Source of the DNA: an uncultured Oligoflexia bacterium
GTDB lineage: Bacteria; Bdellovibrionota; Bacteriovoracia; Bacteriovoracales; Bacteriovoracaceae
NCBI GenBank assembly: GCA_913058265.1
Contig: CAJXPQ010000002.1
Coordinates: 124,001 to 188,000, forward strand
Direction: 5' to 3'
Length of the DNA stretch: 64,000 bases
Position 1 is the stretch's first letter, and every line of letters begins with the position of its first letter. Positions 36,782 through 44,772 of the stretch are shown piece after piece. Position numbers and translations under genes: made by a program. The notes under the pieces are model-generated. The model made no database searches. It was not told the DNA's origin and saw only the letters and a list, made by a program, of their open reading frames with translations.

Positions 36782-37798
36782 TTATAACTTAAATTGTTTT
36801 GTATGTCCTATCGGCAATAATAGAAAGGTCTCGGGGGAGATACCTTCCTTCTTGAGATGCATTCCTAGTTTCGTTTTCGGCTCATCAATAGATTCATTTG
36901 TAAGTTGGAAGGTTCCGTAATGCATGCCAATCGAATACCTTGATTTTAGGTCTTTATGCGCCCAAATGGCTTCCTCTGGGTCCATATGCATAGTCTGCAT
37001 AAACCACCTCGGAGCATATGCACCAATCGGAATGAGGGATATATCCATTGGGCCAAATTTGCTATTGATACTTTTGAAGTGCTTTGAATAACCTGTATCT
37101 CCACCAAAGAATATTTTATGTCCATTCCAAGCTACTACATAACCACCCCATAGACTGTCAAAGCGATCGAAGATTCCTCTGGCAGACCAGTGTTGAGTGG
37201 GGACAAATGATATGTCTATGTTGTTAAAATTGACCTTGTTCCACCAATCGAGATCAAAGACTTTTTGCACTCCAGCACTTTTAAGTAGTTCTTTATCACC
37301 AAGCGGGACAAAGAATGCAGGGGAAAACTTTTTTTCAAGCTTCTTAATACTTTCAATATCAAGGTGATCATAATGGTTATGAGAAATAAGTACGATATCA
37401 ATCTTTGGAAGTTCTTCTATTGTTACTCCGGGGGGATGAACTCTCTTGGGCCCTGCAAAACTGACAGGGCTAACTCTTTCACTCCAAACAGGGTCAGTCA
37501 GAATATTGTATCCATTGATTTGAATGAGAAAAGTAGAGTGATTTACAAAAGTGATATTGACATCATTTAAGCTTTTCGGGGAAAGCAAACTTGGTTTAGG
37601 ATCAATTTCAATTTTTTCAGGCCACTTTGCTGGAGTTGTAAAAAGCTTCCAGCGTAAAAAACTATATAATCCTTTGTCCGCTTTTACTGTTGTATTAAAA
37701 AATTTATCAGTTTCTTGAGAGTAGTGGTCTGATTCTTTAAACTCTCTTGAGGAACATGACGTCAAAATGAGTATTGATAGTATAATAATTTTTTTCAT
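36782..37798 (-). CDS. Metallo-beta-lactamase-fold lipoprotein (NAPE-PLD/UlaG-like)
   Basis: A 338-residue lipoprotein with lipobox LTSC (Cys about residue 15). The MBL zinc motif LISHNHYDHLD and the later ligands in GDTGY and HYGTF are complete, and WSERVSPVSFAGPKRVHPPG matches the N-acyl phosphatidylethanolamine-hydrolysing phospholipase D / UlaG branch. Known members cleave phospholipids or lactones. Membrane attachment favours a lipid-modifying role, but that is inference. No ribosome-binding site is obvious. It is transcribed alone from the same strand as the peptidase pair. Confidence 0.85.
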   Translation of the reverse strand: MKKIIILSILILTSCSSREFKESDHYSQETDKFFNTTVKADKGLYSFLRWKLFTTPAKWPEKIEIDPKPSLLSPKSLNDVNITFVNHSTFLIQINGYNILTDPVWSERVSPVSFAGPKRVHPPGVTIEELPKIDIVLISHNHYDHLDIESIKKLEKKFSPAFFVPLGDKELLKSAGVQKVFDLDWWNKVNFNNIDISFVPTQHWSARGIFDRFDSLWGGYVVAWNGHKIFFGGDTGYSKHFKSINSKFGPMDISLIPIGAYAPRWFMQTMHMDPEEAIWAHKDLKSRYSIGMHYGTFQLTNESIDEPKTKLGMHLKKEGISPETFLLLPIGHTKQFKL

Positions 37799-37910
37799 GG
37801 CAGGATTTTAGCATGCTTGTGGAGATTTGATAGTGAAAGCATTAGATTAAGCTGATATAGCTCATAACTTTTTAGTAATTAATGTATATAATGACTTTGA
37901 GAGGTGATTT

Positions 37911-38816
37911 ATGAAAAGATTTATTATTGGAAACTCCTTAAAGGATGAAGCATTAATTGTACTTAAAGTTGGACTCAAACTAGCAAAACAAGTTAAACAT
38001 CGTGCAACAGTGATTCACTCAGACAGATTGGCGGATTTTGATTCCCTAGACACAATATTTAACCAGTTAAATATGGAAGTAAAACAGCAGTATATTGATA
38101 ATATAATTACCTCGAATAACTTAATGCTAAAAGAGCAGATTCAATCCATTGGAGATGATTTCGAGGAATTCGAGTACTTTAGTCGTTCTGGTACTGCGGA
38201 TGATATTCTCATTAAAGAAGCTAGAGATAGTGATGTTGAATTAGTTGTTCTCGGACATAATGCGAATAAAACATGGTCTGAAAAATTTCTTGGAGGTGTC
38301 ACGGAGAGTGTTCTGCATCGATGTGAAAAATCAGTTTTAGTTGTGAAAGATGAGAAGCTCCTAAACCCTAAGAAGATTCTTTTGGCCTATGACTTCTCAT
38401 ACCATTGTGATGAAGCTCTTAATTGGGCAAAAATGATAAAGAGTGAAGCTGGAATTGAGCTTCATTTAGTAAATGTTCTTCCTTGCTACTATGAAGGATA
38501 TTACCTGACTCACCAAATGCAAGATAACTTTAATGAGTTGATGGAAAAAAATATTACTGAAGGCGTTGATAAAGTTAATAAGAGATTGGCTGAAGTTAGA
38601 GACGATTTTCCAGAACAAGACAATATTATTTGTAAAACTATTCTTGATAAAGAGGGGAGTGTTTCGTCTAAACTTGCAGATTATTGTGATGAGCACGAGA
38701 TTGATCTTATTGTGATGGGATCTCACAAAAGAGGTAAGATAGGTGATTTTGTTTTAGGAAGTGTTGCTTCAAAAGTACTTAAAAAAGTTAAGACAAATAT
38801 CCTAATAGCCAAATAA
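37911..38816 (+). CDS. Tandem-domain universal stress protein
   Basis: A 301-residue cytosolic protein with two UspA domains. The second keeps the ATP-binding signature G-x2-G-x9-G-S as GSHKRGKIGDFVLGSVASKV near the C-terminus. The first has GHNANKTWSEKFLGGVTESV with one glycine displaced, so it may not bind ATP. Such tandem proteins are induced on stress or stationary phase; the exact role is unknown. GAGG precedes the ATG with good spacing. No operon partner. Confidence 0.88.
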   Translation: MKRFIIGNSLKDEALIVLKVGLKLAKQVKHRATVIHSDRLADFDSLDTIFNQLNMEVKQQYIDNIITSNNLMLKEQIQSIGDDFEEFEYFSRSGTADDILIKEARDSDVELVVLGHNANKTWSEKFLGGVTESVLHRCEKSVLVVKDEKLLNPKKILLAYDFSYHCDEALNWAKMIKSEAGIELHLVNVLPCYYEGYYLTHQMQDNFNELMEKNITEGVDKVNKRLAEVRDDFPEQDNIICKTILDKEGSVSSKLADYCDEHEIDLIVMGSHKRGKIGDFVLGSVASKVLKKVKTNILIAK

Positions 38817-38822
38817 GGAATC

Positions 38823-39299
38823 TTAATCCAAAATTCCAGATTTAAGAATAAAGATTATGCCACCACCTATCAGTCCAATAAAGACAAAGATAAAAATAAA
38901 AAATATTGTTGGAATACTTTTTGCCGTAATGAGTGCGGACTCACTGGGATTCTTTGGATTGAAGAATATATTTGTCTCTTTATCAGTAGGGTATGTAGAG
39001 AGGATTTTTTTAGCATCGGCTTCAAGGTCAAATATATTTGGTAAGACTGCTGTTATAGCTTCACCAGTATAATTTTTACTTTCAACGGTATACTCATATT
39101 TAATATTTACTTTGTAATCATAGCGAGAAGTTCCTTGGGATGTTTGCTGAGAATTAGTATTCTTAATTTCTTCAATAGAGCTTGAAATAACTCTTCCATT
39201 AATAGGCAACCAGTCTGTTGTACTCTTAAATTTTTGTAAGCCGACTAAGACAGTCAACAATGCTAGGGCAACAATACTTATCCAAATCCAAGTGCTCAT
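38823..39299 (-). CDS. DUF3592-family membrane protein
   Basis: A 158-residue protein with membrane segments at residues 5-20 and about 130-152 enclosing a ~100-residue beta-rich periplasmic or cytosolic domain. The features W-x-P-I-N-G-R-V-I-S-S-S, then YEYTV-x4-Y-x-G and the YP...FFNPKNPSESAL tail match DUF3592 proteins, whose function is unknown. AGGGAGAA precedes the ATG. The gene is convergent with the stress protein, separated by six bases. Confidence 0.8.
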   Translation of the reverse strand: MSTWIWISIVALALLTVLVGLQKFKSTTDWLPINGRVISSSIEEIKNTNSQQTSQGTSRYDYKVNIKYEYTVESKNYTGEAITAVLPNIFDLEADAKKILSTYPTDKETNIFFNPKNPSESALITAKSIPTIFFIFIFVFIGLIGGGIIFILKSGILD

Positions 39300-39414
39300 T
39301 AAAATTCTCCCTGTATAAGCTCTCTTCTAGCTTACTTCATACGAAATATCTCATTTTTAGCTTTATCGTCTTAGATCATTCTAACTTAAATTATATAGAG
39401 TTCGATAAGGTTAT

Positions 39415-39735
39415 ATGCAACGAAAAAAAATCCAATTAAAATATATAGCACTTCTTTTTGTTCCTATTATATTTTTTTTGATAGGAAATCTAGTAAATCT
39501 TTATTGGCTTCCTGCGGATATTAGAGTCTTATTAATTTATCCTAAGTTCAGTGAGAGAGAGTGTATTGCTGCTACAAGTATCTGGGGAGTAAATCCTAAA
39601 GTCGTACTAAATCTTAAAGTCGAAAAAGGAGAAATCGTTTATGTTCTCCAGGATGCAGATAGGCACGGGCATATTCAATTTATGAAAAAATTAGTAGTTG
39701 AAAAATATGCTGTGAAAATAAATTGTCCACGTTAG
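39415..39735 (+). CDS. Small membrane-anchored protein of unknown function
   Basis: A 106-residue protein with a single membrane segment at residues 11-30, then a ~70-residue soluble part with two cysteines (RECI and NCPR) that could pair in the periplasm. I see no motif. AAGG seven bases before the ATG supports the start. The next gene follows after 35 bases on the same strand and may be in the same operon. Confidence 0.65.
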   Translation: MQRKKIQLKYIALLFVPIIFFLIGNLVNLYWLPADIRVLLIYPKFSERECIAATSIWGVNPKVVLNLKVEKGEIVYVLQDADRHGHIQFMKKLVVEKYAVKINCPR

Positions 39736-39770
39736 TTGTAAAAAAAACAAATTCGTAATAGTTTATATAC

Positions 39771-40310
39771 ATGAAGTATTTATTTCTTTTTATCATTACT
39801 TTTACTCTTAATAATGCAATGGCAAGCGACCTTTATAAGAAGGTTTTCTCTTCTTATGATGAAATTATTAAATTAAAAATCTCAGATCCTATTAGTGATG
39901 AGCCTGTTAATACTGAATTATTGAAAATATATAGTAAGAAAAAGCATATCGGTTTCATCAGAGAAATAGCGACTACAACAGGTTGTGATAGTGCATGCTT
40001 ACCAGTTATATATACTTCTTTCTATAATGAAAAAGGTCAGTTTTTAAAAATCCTTTCAAAGGATGGTCTAACTAAATTGAATCATATGCCTTTTACTCCG
40101 GAAGATTATTCAAAGCTAGAATACTTACTCTTACTTGCTCCCAAGGAGCTTGATAATATTTCTAATCCAAAGGCAATGACTGATGCAATCTCTGGAGCGA
40201 CTTTAAAGAAATTTGAAAGTCATGTGGTTAAATATGCAGCTTACTCTACGCTTCGGATTCATGTTTATAATCAGCACACAATAAAAATAATCAAGACAAA
40301 AATCGATTAA
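39771..40310 (+). CDS. Secreted protein with FMN-binding-like signature
   Basis: A 179-residue periplasmic protein: signal peptide MKYLFLFIITFTLNNAMA, then a region GCDSACLPVIYTSFYNEKG and FTPEDYSKLEYLL. The sequence TDAISGATLKK (about residues 140-150) resembles the SGAT motif of covalent FMN-binding domains (RnfG/NqrC/NosR), where threonine carries the flavin. That domain usually has S/T-G-A-T; here it is SGAT, so flavinylation is conceivable. There is no ApbE-type flavin transferase gene nearby. A paired CDSAC could be redox-active. Function remains unknown. Confidence 0.65.
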   Translation: MKYLFLFIITFTLNNAMASDLYKKVFSSYDEIIKLKISDPISDEPVNTELLKIYSKKKHIGFIREIATTTGCDSACLPVIYTSFYNEKGQFLKILSKDGLTKLNHMPFTPEDYSKLEYLLLLAPKELDNISNPKAMTDAISGATLKKFESHVVKYAAYSTLRIHVYNQHTIKIIKTKID

Positions 40311-40450
40311 ACTGCTTAAAACATAATGCTCTAAACAACTTTAATTACTTCCCTCGTTTCTATTGATCCTTATCAGCTTAAAAGGATGTGAATAGGTGAA
40401 AGTAGCTGTATCATTTTTCAGGCTTTAACAGTCATGAAAATAATGCTGAG

Positions 40451-40561
40451 ATGAGTGAACCTACTTCTTGGGACCATTTTATATTAATAGGCCAAATGTT
40501 TGAAAGTACACCGGATTTAATTGCCGAAAAAGCTCAAGTATTGTCTCGTTTCTTCCGATAG
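40451..40561 (+). CDS. Possible small ORF (36 codons)
   Basis: An ATG at 40451 opens 36 protein-like codons (MSEPTSWDHFILIGQMFEST onward) ending 20 bases before the next gene. No convincing ribosome-binding site precedes it. The same frame is open back to about 40406 without another ATG, so it may be the remnant of a longer gene. Confidence 0.25.
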   Translation: MSEPTSWDHFILIGQMFESTPDLIAEKAQVLSRFFR

Positions 40562-40581
40562 AAAAAGGAGCGAGGTGATTT

Positions 40582-41805
40582 ATGGCAAAGCCAATACATT
40601 TATATTTAGTTTTTAATCCTATGATGAATACTGGTGAAATGTACCCAAGTCAGGCACATGAGTTTTATGCTGCCTTGAAGGATAAGAAGAGAGATGAAGT
40701 TGGAAAACGATCCTCTCTTTTCTGGGGAAAAATACAATTAGATAATTCACCCGAGTTCGACTTTGAAAAGTTTAATTCTATAATTGAAACAAATAAGGAT
40801 ATGGGGGCGGATACCCATCTCTATATAACTGATTATCATCACTTTTGGACAGCGAAACTTGAAAGTGTTCACCATGGTAATGTTGCAACAAACGATACGA
40901 TCTCATTTTATGATAATAAAGATGTCAAAAATTGGTTTGAGATTTCAGATATGGATTTATTATCTGCTGAATTTCAAGAGACTTCTTTTTATCTTTCGCA
41001 ACTCTATGTTGATAATGAGTACCAAAATCAAAAAATAGCGTCGTTAAGTCCATATGTCGGCGGACTTACATTTCCATTAGTTATTCAAGATCATTCTGAA
41101 GAGTCCTATTTTAAGCATTCATTTGTCGAGGATACTTTACGAGTAAATAGATATAATCCTCTCATTGAAAACCCTAAAATGGCCGGTGTCATTAAGGATA
41201 ATGTTAACTCATTCGTTATACCTCCATATGTTTTTTCAACATTATCTCAAAATCTAAGAGAAGAAATTATTAGAGTTGAAACTCTTTTTGCAAAAGAAAA
41301 GAATGAGGAATCAGACAAAACGATTCTGAAGTCATATCTAAAAATCTTAGAAATTTTAATGCATGAAACACTTGGTAATGTACTAAAAAGTGAATATGGA
41401 AACTGTTTGTATGTAAGTAACGACGGTCGTAAGATTTTTGATTCATCCCTAGAGGATACAGTTCCTCTAAATGGCTATTCAGGAAACCTCTCTATTGGTT
41501 GTTATATTAATCTGTTAAAAGATATAAATAATTTTGGAAATTTGAGTCTTAAGAAGTTAACCGAATTTCATTCAGATCTTGTCTCTTACTTTGTTGATGA
41601 ACTCGTTCCTTTTATGAATGAATTCGAAATTGATCACTTAAGAACAACTCTGTTTCAAGATGTAAAAGTGGATATTCAAACGGTAAAAGTCATGGCGATT
41701 CGAAACAAAATTCTTGGAGTTGGATGCCATGGTATTATTAATTCATTGATAATGATTAAACAAAAAACGCATCCTAAGATTTTAAAAATAGATAATGCAG
41801 CATAA
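40582..41805 (+). CDS. Unknown 407-residue cytosolic protein
   Basis: I do not recognise this protein. It has no signal peptide or membrane segment. Notable pieces are VFNPMMNTGEMYPSQAHEFY at the N-terminus, a His/Asp/Tyr-rich stretch ADTHLYITDYHHFWTAKLE at ~75-93, and a helical C-terminal half with KSYLKILEILMHETLGN. The AGGAGCGAGG site seven bases before the ATG makes the start secure. It is followed by a strong terminator, so it is a one-gene unit (or pairs with the 36-codon ORF ahead). Confidence 0.8.
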   Translation: MAKPIHLYLVFNPMMNTGEMYPSQAHEFYAALKDKKRDEVGKRSSLFWGKIQLDNSPEFDFEKFNSIIETNKDMGADTHLYITDYHHFWTAKLESVHHGNVATNDTISFYDNKDVKNWFEISDMDLLSAEFQETSFYLSQLYVDNEYQNQKIASLSPYVGGLTFPLVIQDHSEESYFKHSFVEDTLRVNRYNPLIENPKMAGVIKDNVNSFVIPPYVFSTLSQNLREEIIRVETLFAKEKNEESDKTILKSYLKILEILMHETLGNVLKSEYGNCLYVSNDGRKIFDSSLEDTVPLNGYSGNLSIGCYINLLKDINNFGNLSLKKLTEFHSDLVSYFVDELVPFMNEFEIDHLRTTLFQDVKVDIQTVKVMAIRNKILGVGCHGIINSLIMIKQKTHPKILKIDNAA

Positions 41806-41825
41806 ATGACATTGTTTTACAAAAT

Positions 41826-41851
41826 AGGCCCTTAAATAGGGCCTTTTTTTT
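41826..41851 (+). terminator. Strong intrinsic terminator
   Basis: AGGCCCT (41826-41832), loop TAAAT, AGGGCCT (41838-41844), then eight T. It ends the transcript of the unknown 407-residue gene. Confidence 0.93.
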
Positions 41852-41904
41852 GGTCAAAATTCGAAAATTATTGTACTTTTATCTTATAATACTAAGGGAA
41901 AATT

Positions 41905-44271
41905 ATGAGTAAAGTATATCGAGTTATTGTCGTTCTTTGTTGTTTCGTAGGTATTGGTTTAATTAGTTTCTTTCATCATAAAGAAATTAAAAGATCTGGA
42001 AGCTATGACTTATCTATTTTAAGTGAGAATGTTGAGGTTCGTTTTGATGAATACGGGATTCCTCATATCAGTGGAGATAAAATTGAAGACGTGTATCGTG
42101 TCCATGGATTCATTGTGGCCGGGGAGAGATTGTTTCAGATGGACCTCTTACGACGACTTGTCCAGGGAAGATTAAGCGAAGTTTTTGGTGATAAGACTTT
42201 AGATGCAGATAAAATGTTACGACAAATTCTGATTAAGAAAACTTCAGATAAAATTGTTGCTAGTGACGCATTTAAAAATGATCAACAAATGACAATGAAA
42301 ATGAAGGCCTTCTTAGAGGGAATTCATTATTATATTGATAATCAGCCATTGCCAGTTGAGTTCAATCTTTTAAATTACAGACCAGAACGATTTACTCTTT
42401 CAGATATCGTTGGAGTCACTGGTTATATGGCGCTTACTTTCTCTGAAGGCATAAAAGCAGACGTGTTTATTTCTGAAATGAGAGATAAGCTACCTGACGA
42501 AAAGTTGGCACTTCTTAGAATTGGGGCCGATGCTGACAAAGATTATTCTCCTTCGCAAAAAATTGTAAAGTCAGACGTCTTAAATAATATTCATAAAAGC
42601 ATTGAGCAGGTGACGGGAGTCCTACCTTTATTTCATGGGTCAAATTCCTGGGTGCTAAGTGGTGACAGAACAGTTTCTGGTAAACCTATCTTGGCGAATG
42701 ATCCCCATATAGGAGCGGGAAACCCTCACATCTTCTATGAAGCACATTTGAAATCTCGTAATTTTGAACTATACGGTAACTTTATACCTCTTGTACCTTT
42801 TGCTATCATGGGACATACCCCACACTCTGCTTGGGGGATTACCATGGCGATGGTCGATGATGTTAATGTCTACGCGGAAAAGCTTGATCCACAAAACCCT
42901 GATGTTGTTATGTTTAATAATGAATGGGTATCGCTTGCAAGAACTAGAGAAAAAATCAAAGTTAAAGATGGTGATGATGTTTATATTGATATCGCTGAGA
43001 CATCACATGGTCCAATTATAGATGGTTCAAAGTATGGAGCTGAAGGAAAAACCCTTTCTCTCTCTTGGTCTTACTATCATCCAAGGAATCTCGCGATTAA
43101 GAGTTTACATGAACTGCCTATGGCGGAAACAGTCCCCGAGTTTAAGCAAGCATTAAGTCATGCCGCTGCACCCCCTTTAAATGTTACTTGGGTTAATAAG
43201 CAGGGAGATATTGCTTGGTGGGTTTTGGGTAAGTTTCCAAAATTAGCAGATGGAGTACCTTCTGATATTATTTTAAATGGTTGGGATGGTTCTCATGAAG
43301 TAGAGAGCTATTATGACTTCGAAGAAAATCCTCATGTTGTAAATCCGGACTCAGGTGTCATTGTTTCTGCAAATTATCAACCTCAACAATTAGAGTTTGC
43401 TCACTTCGATGGCTATTGGCAGCCGGCTGGAAGATATTTTCGCCTAGAAGAGCTACTAGATAAGAAAACTAAGTGGGACCTTGAAAGTCTTAAAGAAGTT
43501 CAAACAGACAATATTGTTCCTATTATCTCTAAGCTTAAAATTCAACTCTCGCAAGGAATTGTGAAGTCAGAGTTAACATCCCTTGAACTTGAGGCTTACT
43601 TAGCTTTTGAAAGTTGGGATGGTAATACAGATCGCTCAAGTGTCAGCAGTTCTATTTATCATATGTGGCTTTACTATATTACTCGAAATGCTTTCCTTGA
43701 TGAGTTAGGTAAGGACGGCTTTAAAACATTTGGTAAGCTTGCTGATTTTTGGCATGCGATGAAAAAATTACTTTTCTCTTTAGATCATTCATTTTGGGAT
43801 GACGTTTCTACAAATCGAGTTGAGTCAGGTAGGGATATAATTTATCTTAGCTTTAAGCAAGCAGTAGATGAGTTGGACAATCGATTTGGGAATAGAATTA
43901 ATAGTTGGGAGTGGGGTAAGCTTCATCGCGCCGTTTATGAGCATCCACTTGGTAAGGTTAAACCCCTGGACCTTATTTATAATATAGGCCCTGTTCCGGC
44001 GGATGGTGGGCGATACGTTATTAATAATCTTGCCCATAGAAAAGATACGAATAATTTTACTATCGTTCATGGGCCTGCTACCCGTAGGCTGATTGATATG
44101 AACGATCCATTACACTCATTTGGAATAATGCCAATAGGGAACTCTGGAAACCCTTTTAGCGATCATTTTGATGATCAACTAGATCTCTATCACTCAGGCA
44201 AGTACCGTCTGCAAAATATGGACTGGAGCTTGATTAGACAGTATCCACTACTAGAATTTCGCGCTGAGTAA
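41905..44271 (+). CDS. Penicillin acylase family Ntn hydrolase
   Basis: A 788-residue precursor of the penicillin amidase/acyl-homoserine-lactone acylase family, cut autocatalytically into two chains in the periplasm. An N-terminal membrane/signal segment (residues 3-25) targets export. The alpha-chain shows VEVRFDEYGIPHISG and GFIVAGERLFQMDLLRRLVQGRLSE. The nucleophile is Ser246 in HGSNSWVLSG, which would become the new N-terminus of the beta-chain. Later landmarks are NDPHIGAGNPHIFYEAHL, MGHTPHSAWGITMAMVDD and NVTWVNKQGDIAWWVLG. Substrates in this family include beta-lactams, acyl-homoserine lactones and other N-acyl amines; the natural one cannot be read here. AAGGGAAA precedes the ATG. 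Confidence 0.92.
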   Translation: MSKVYRVIVVLCCFVGIGLISFFHHKEIKRSGSYDLSILSENVEVRFDEYGIPHISGDKIEDVYRVHGFIVAGERLFQMDLLRRLVQGRLSEVFGDKTLDADKMLRQILIKKTSDKIVASDAFKNDQQMTMKMKAFLEGIHYYIDNQPLPVEFNLLNYRPERFTLSDIVGVTGYMALTFSEGIKADVFISEMRDKLPDEKLALLRIGADADKDYSPSQKIVKSDVLNNIHKSIEQVTGVLPLFHGSNSWVLSGDRTVSGKPILANDPHIGAGNPHIFYEAHLKSRNFELYGNFIPLVPFAIMGHTPHSAWGITMAMVDDVNVYAEKLDPQNPDVVMFNNEWVSLARTREKIKVKDGDDVYIDIAETSHGPIIDGSKYGAEGKTLSLSWSYYHPRNLAIKSLHELPMAETVPEFKQALSHAAAPPLNVTWVNKQGDIAWWVLGKFPKLADGVPSDIILNGWDGSHEVESYYDFEENPHVVNPDSGVIVSANYQPQQLEFAHFDGYWQPAGRYFRLEELLDKKTKWDLESLKEVQTDNIVPIISKLKIQLSQGIVKSELTSLELEAYLAFESWDGNTDRSSVSSSIYHMWLYYITRNAFLDELGKDGFKTFGKLADFWHAMKKLLFSLDHSFWDDVSTNRVESGRDIIYLSFKQAVDELDNRFGNRINSWEWGKLHRAVYEHPLGKVKPLDLIYNIGPVPADGGRYVINNLAHRKDTNNFTIVHGPATRRLIDMNDPLHSFGIMPIGNSGNPFSDHFDDQLDLYHSGKYRLQNMDWSLIRQYPLLEFRAE

Positions 44272-44281
44272 TTCTTTTGGC

Positions 44282-44310
44282 TTTACGGAAAAGTTACGGT
44301 TTGTTATACT
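44282..44310 (+). promoter_or_regulatory. umuDC promoter with putative LexA box
   Basis: A -35-like TTTACG (44282-44287), 17-base spacer and -10 TATACT (44305-44310) precede umuD. Overlapping the -35 and spacer, TACGGAAAAGTTACGG (44284-44299) is a direct repeat of TACGG at an 11-base period, the same motif found twice between lexA and dinB. Confidence 0.7.
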
Positions 44311-44316
44311 TGCTGA

Positions 44317-44772
44317 ATGCGATATATCCCTCCCGTTATTACAGCTAAAGATAGGTCTCAGTTTTACCATTCTGGTGAGAAGTATCTGATCCCAGTTTAC
44401 TCAATGGCCGTGAGCTGTGGCCTATTTGGTATCCAAGATGACCATGTCGAAAACTATATCAGTCTCGACAAAGAGTTTATCAAAAACAAACTTTCAACAT
44501 TTATTTTTCGTATGCAAGGAGAGTCTATGTCTCCGTATATATGCGAGGGAGATTATCTCATTGTAGATCGAGCAGTGAGCGCATATTCCAATCGAGTAGT
44601 CATTGTGGATATTTTTGATGAACGCGTATGTAAGTTATATATCCAGCAAGAAGGATGTATCACTCTGCGCTCACTAAATACTAAGCATAAAGACTTAGTC
44701 GTCACAGAGGAGATGAATATGCAGATCTTTGGTGTTGCTACTCTGTGCTTTCGTGACTTGGTACTCAAGTGA
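44317..44772 (+). CDS. umuD: UmuD-like SOS mutagenesis protein (S24 peptidase fold)
   Basis: A 151-residue UmuD homologue that cleaves itself with RecA help and then joins UmuC as DNA polymerase V. A Cys34-Gly35 pair in AVSCGLFGIQ is the likely self-cleavage site, as in E. coli UmuD. The catalytic Ser70 is in QGESMSPYI and Lys106 in ERVCKLYIQ. The predicted transcription start falls on or next to the ATG and no Shine-Dalgarno is visible, so the message may be leaderless. Its stop overlaps the GTG start of umuC (GTGA). It is controlled by the putative LexA box directly upstream. Confidence 0.92.
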   Translation: MRYIPPVITAKDRSQFYHSGEKYLIPVYSMAVSCGLFGIQDDHVENYISLDKEFIKNKLSTFIFRMQGESMSPYICEGDYLIVDRAVSAYSNRVVIVDIFDERVCKLYIQQEGCITLRSLNTKHKDLVVTEEMNMQIFGVATLCFRDLVLK

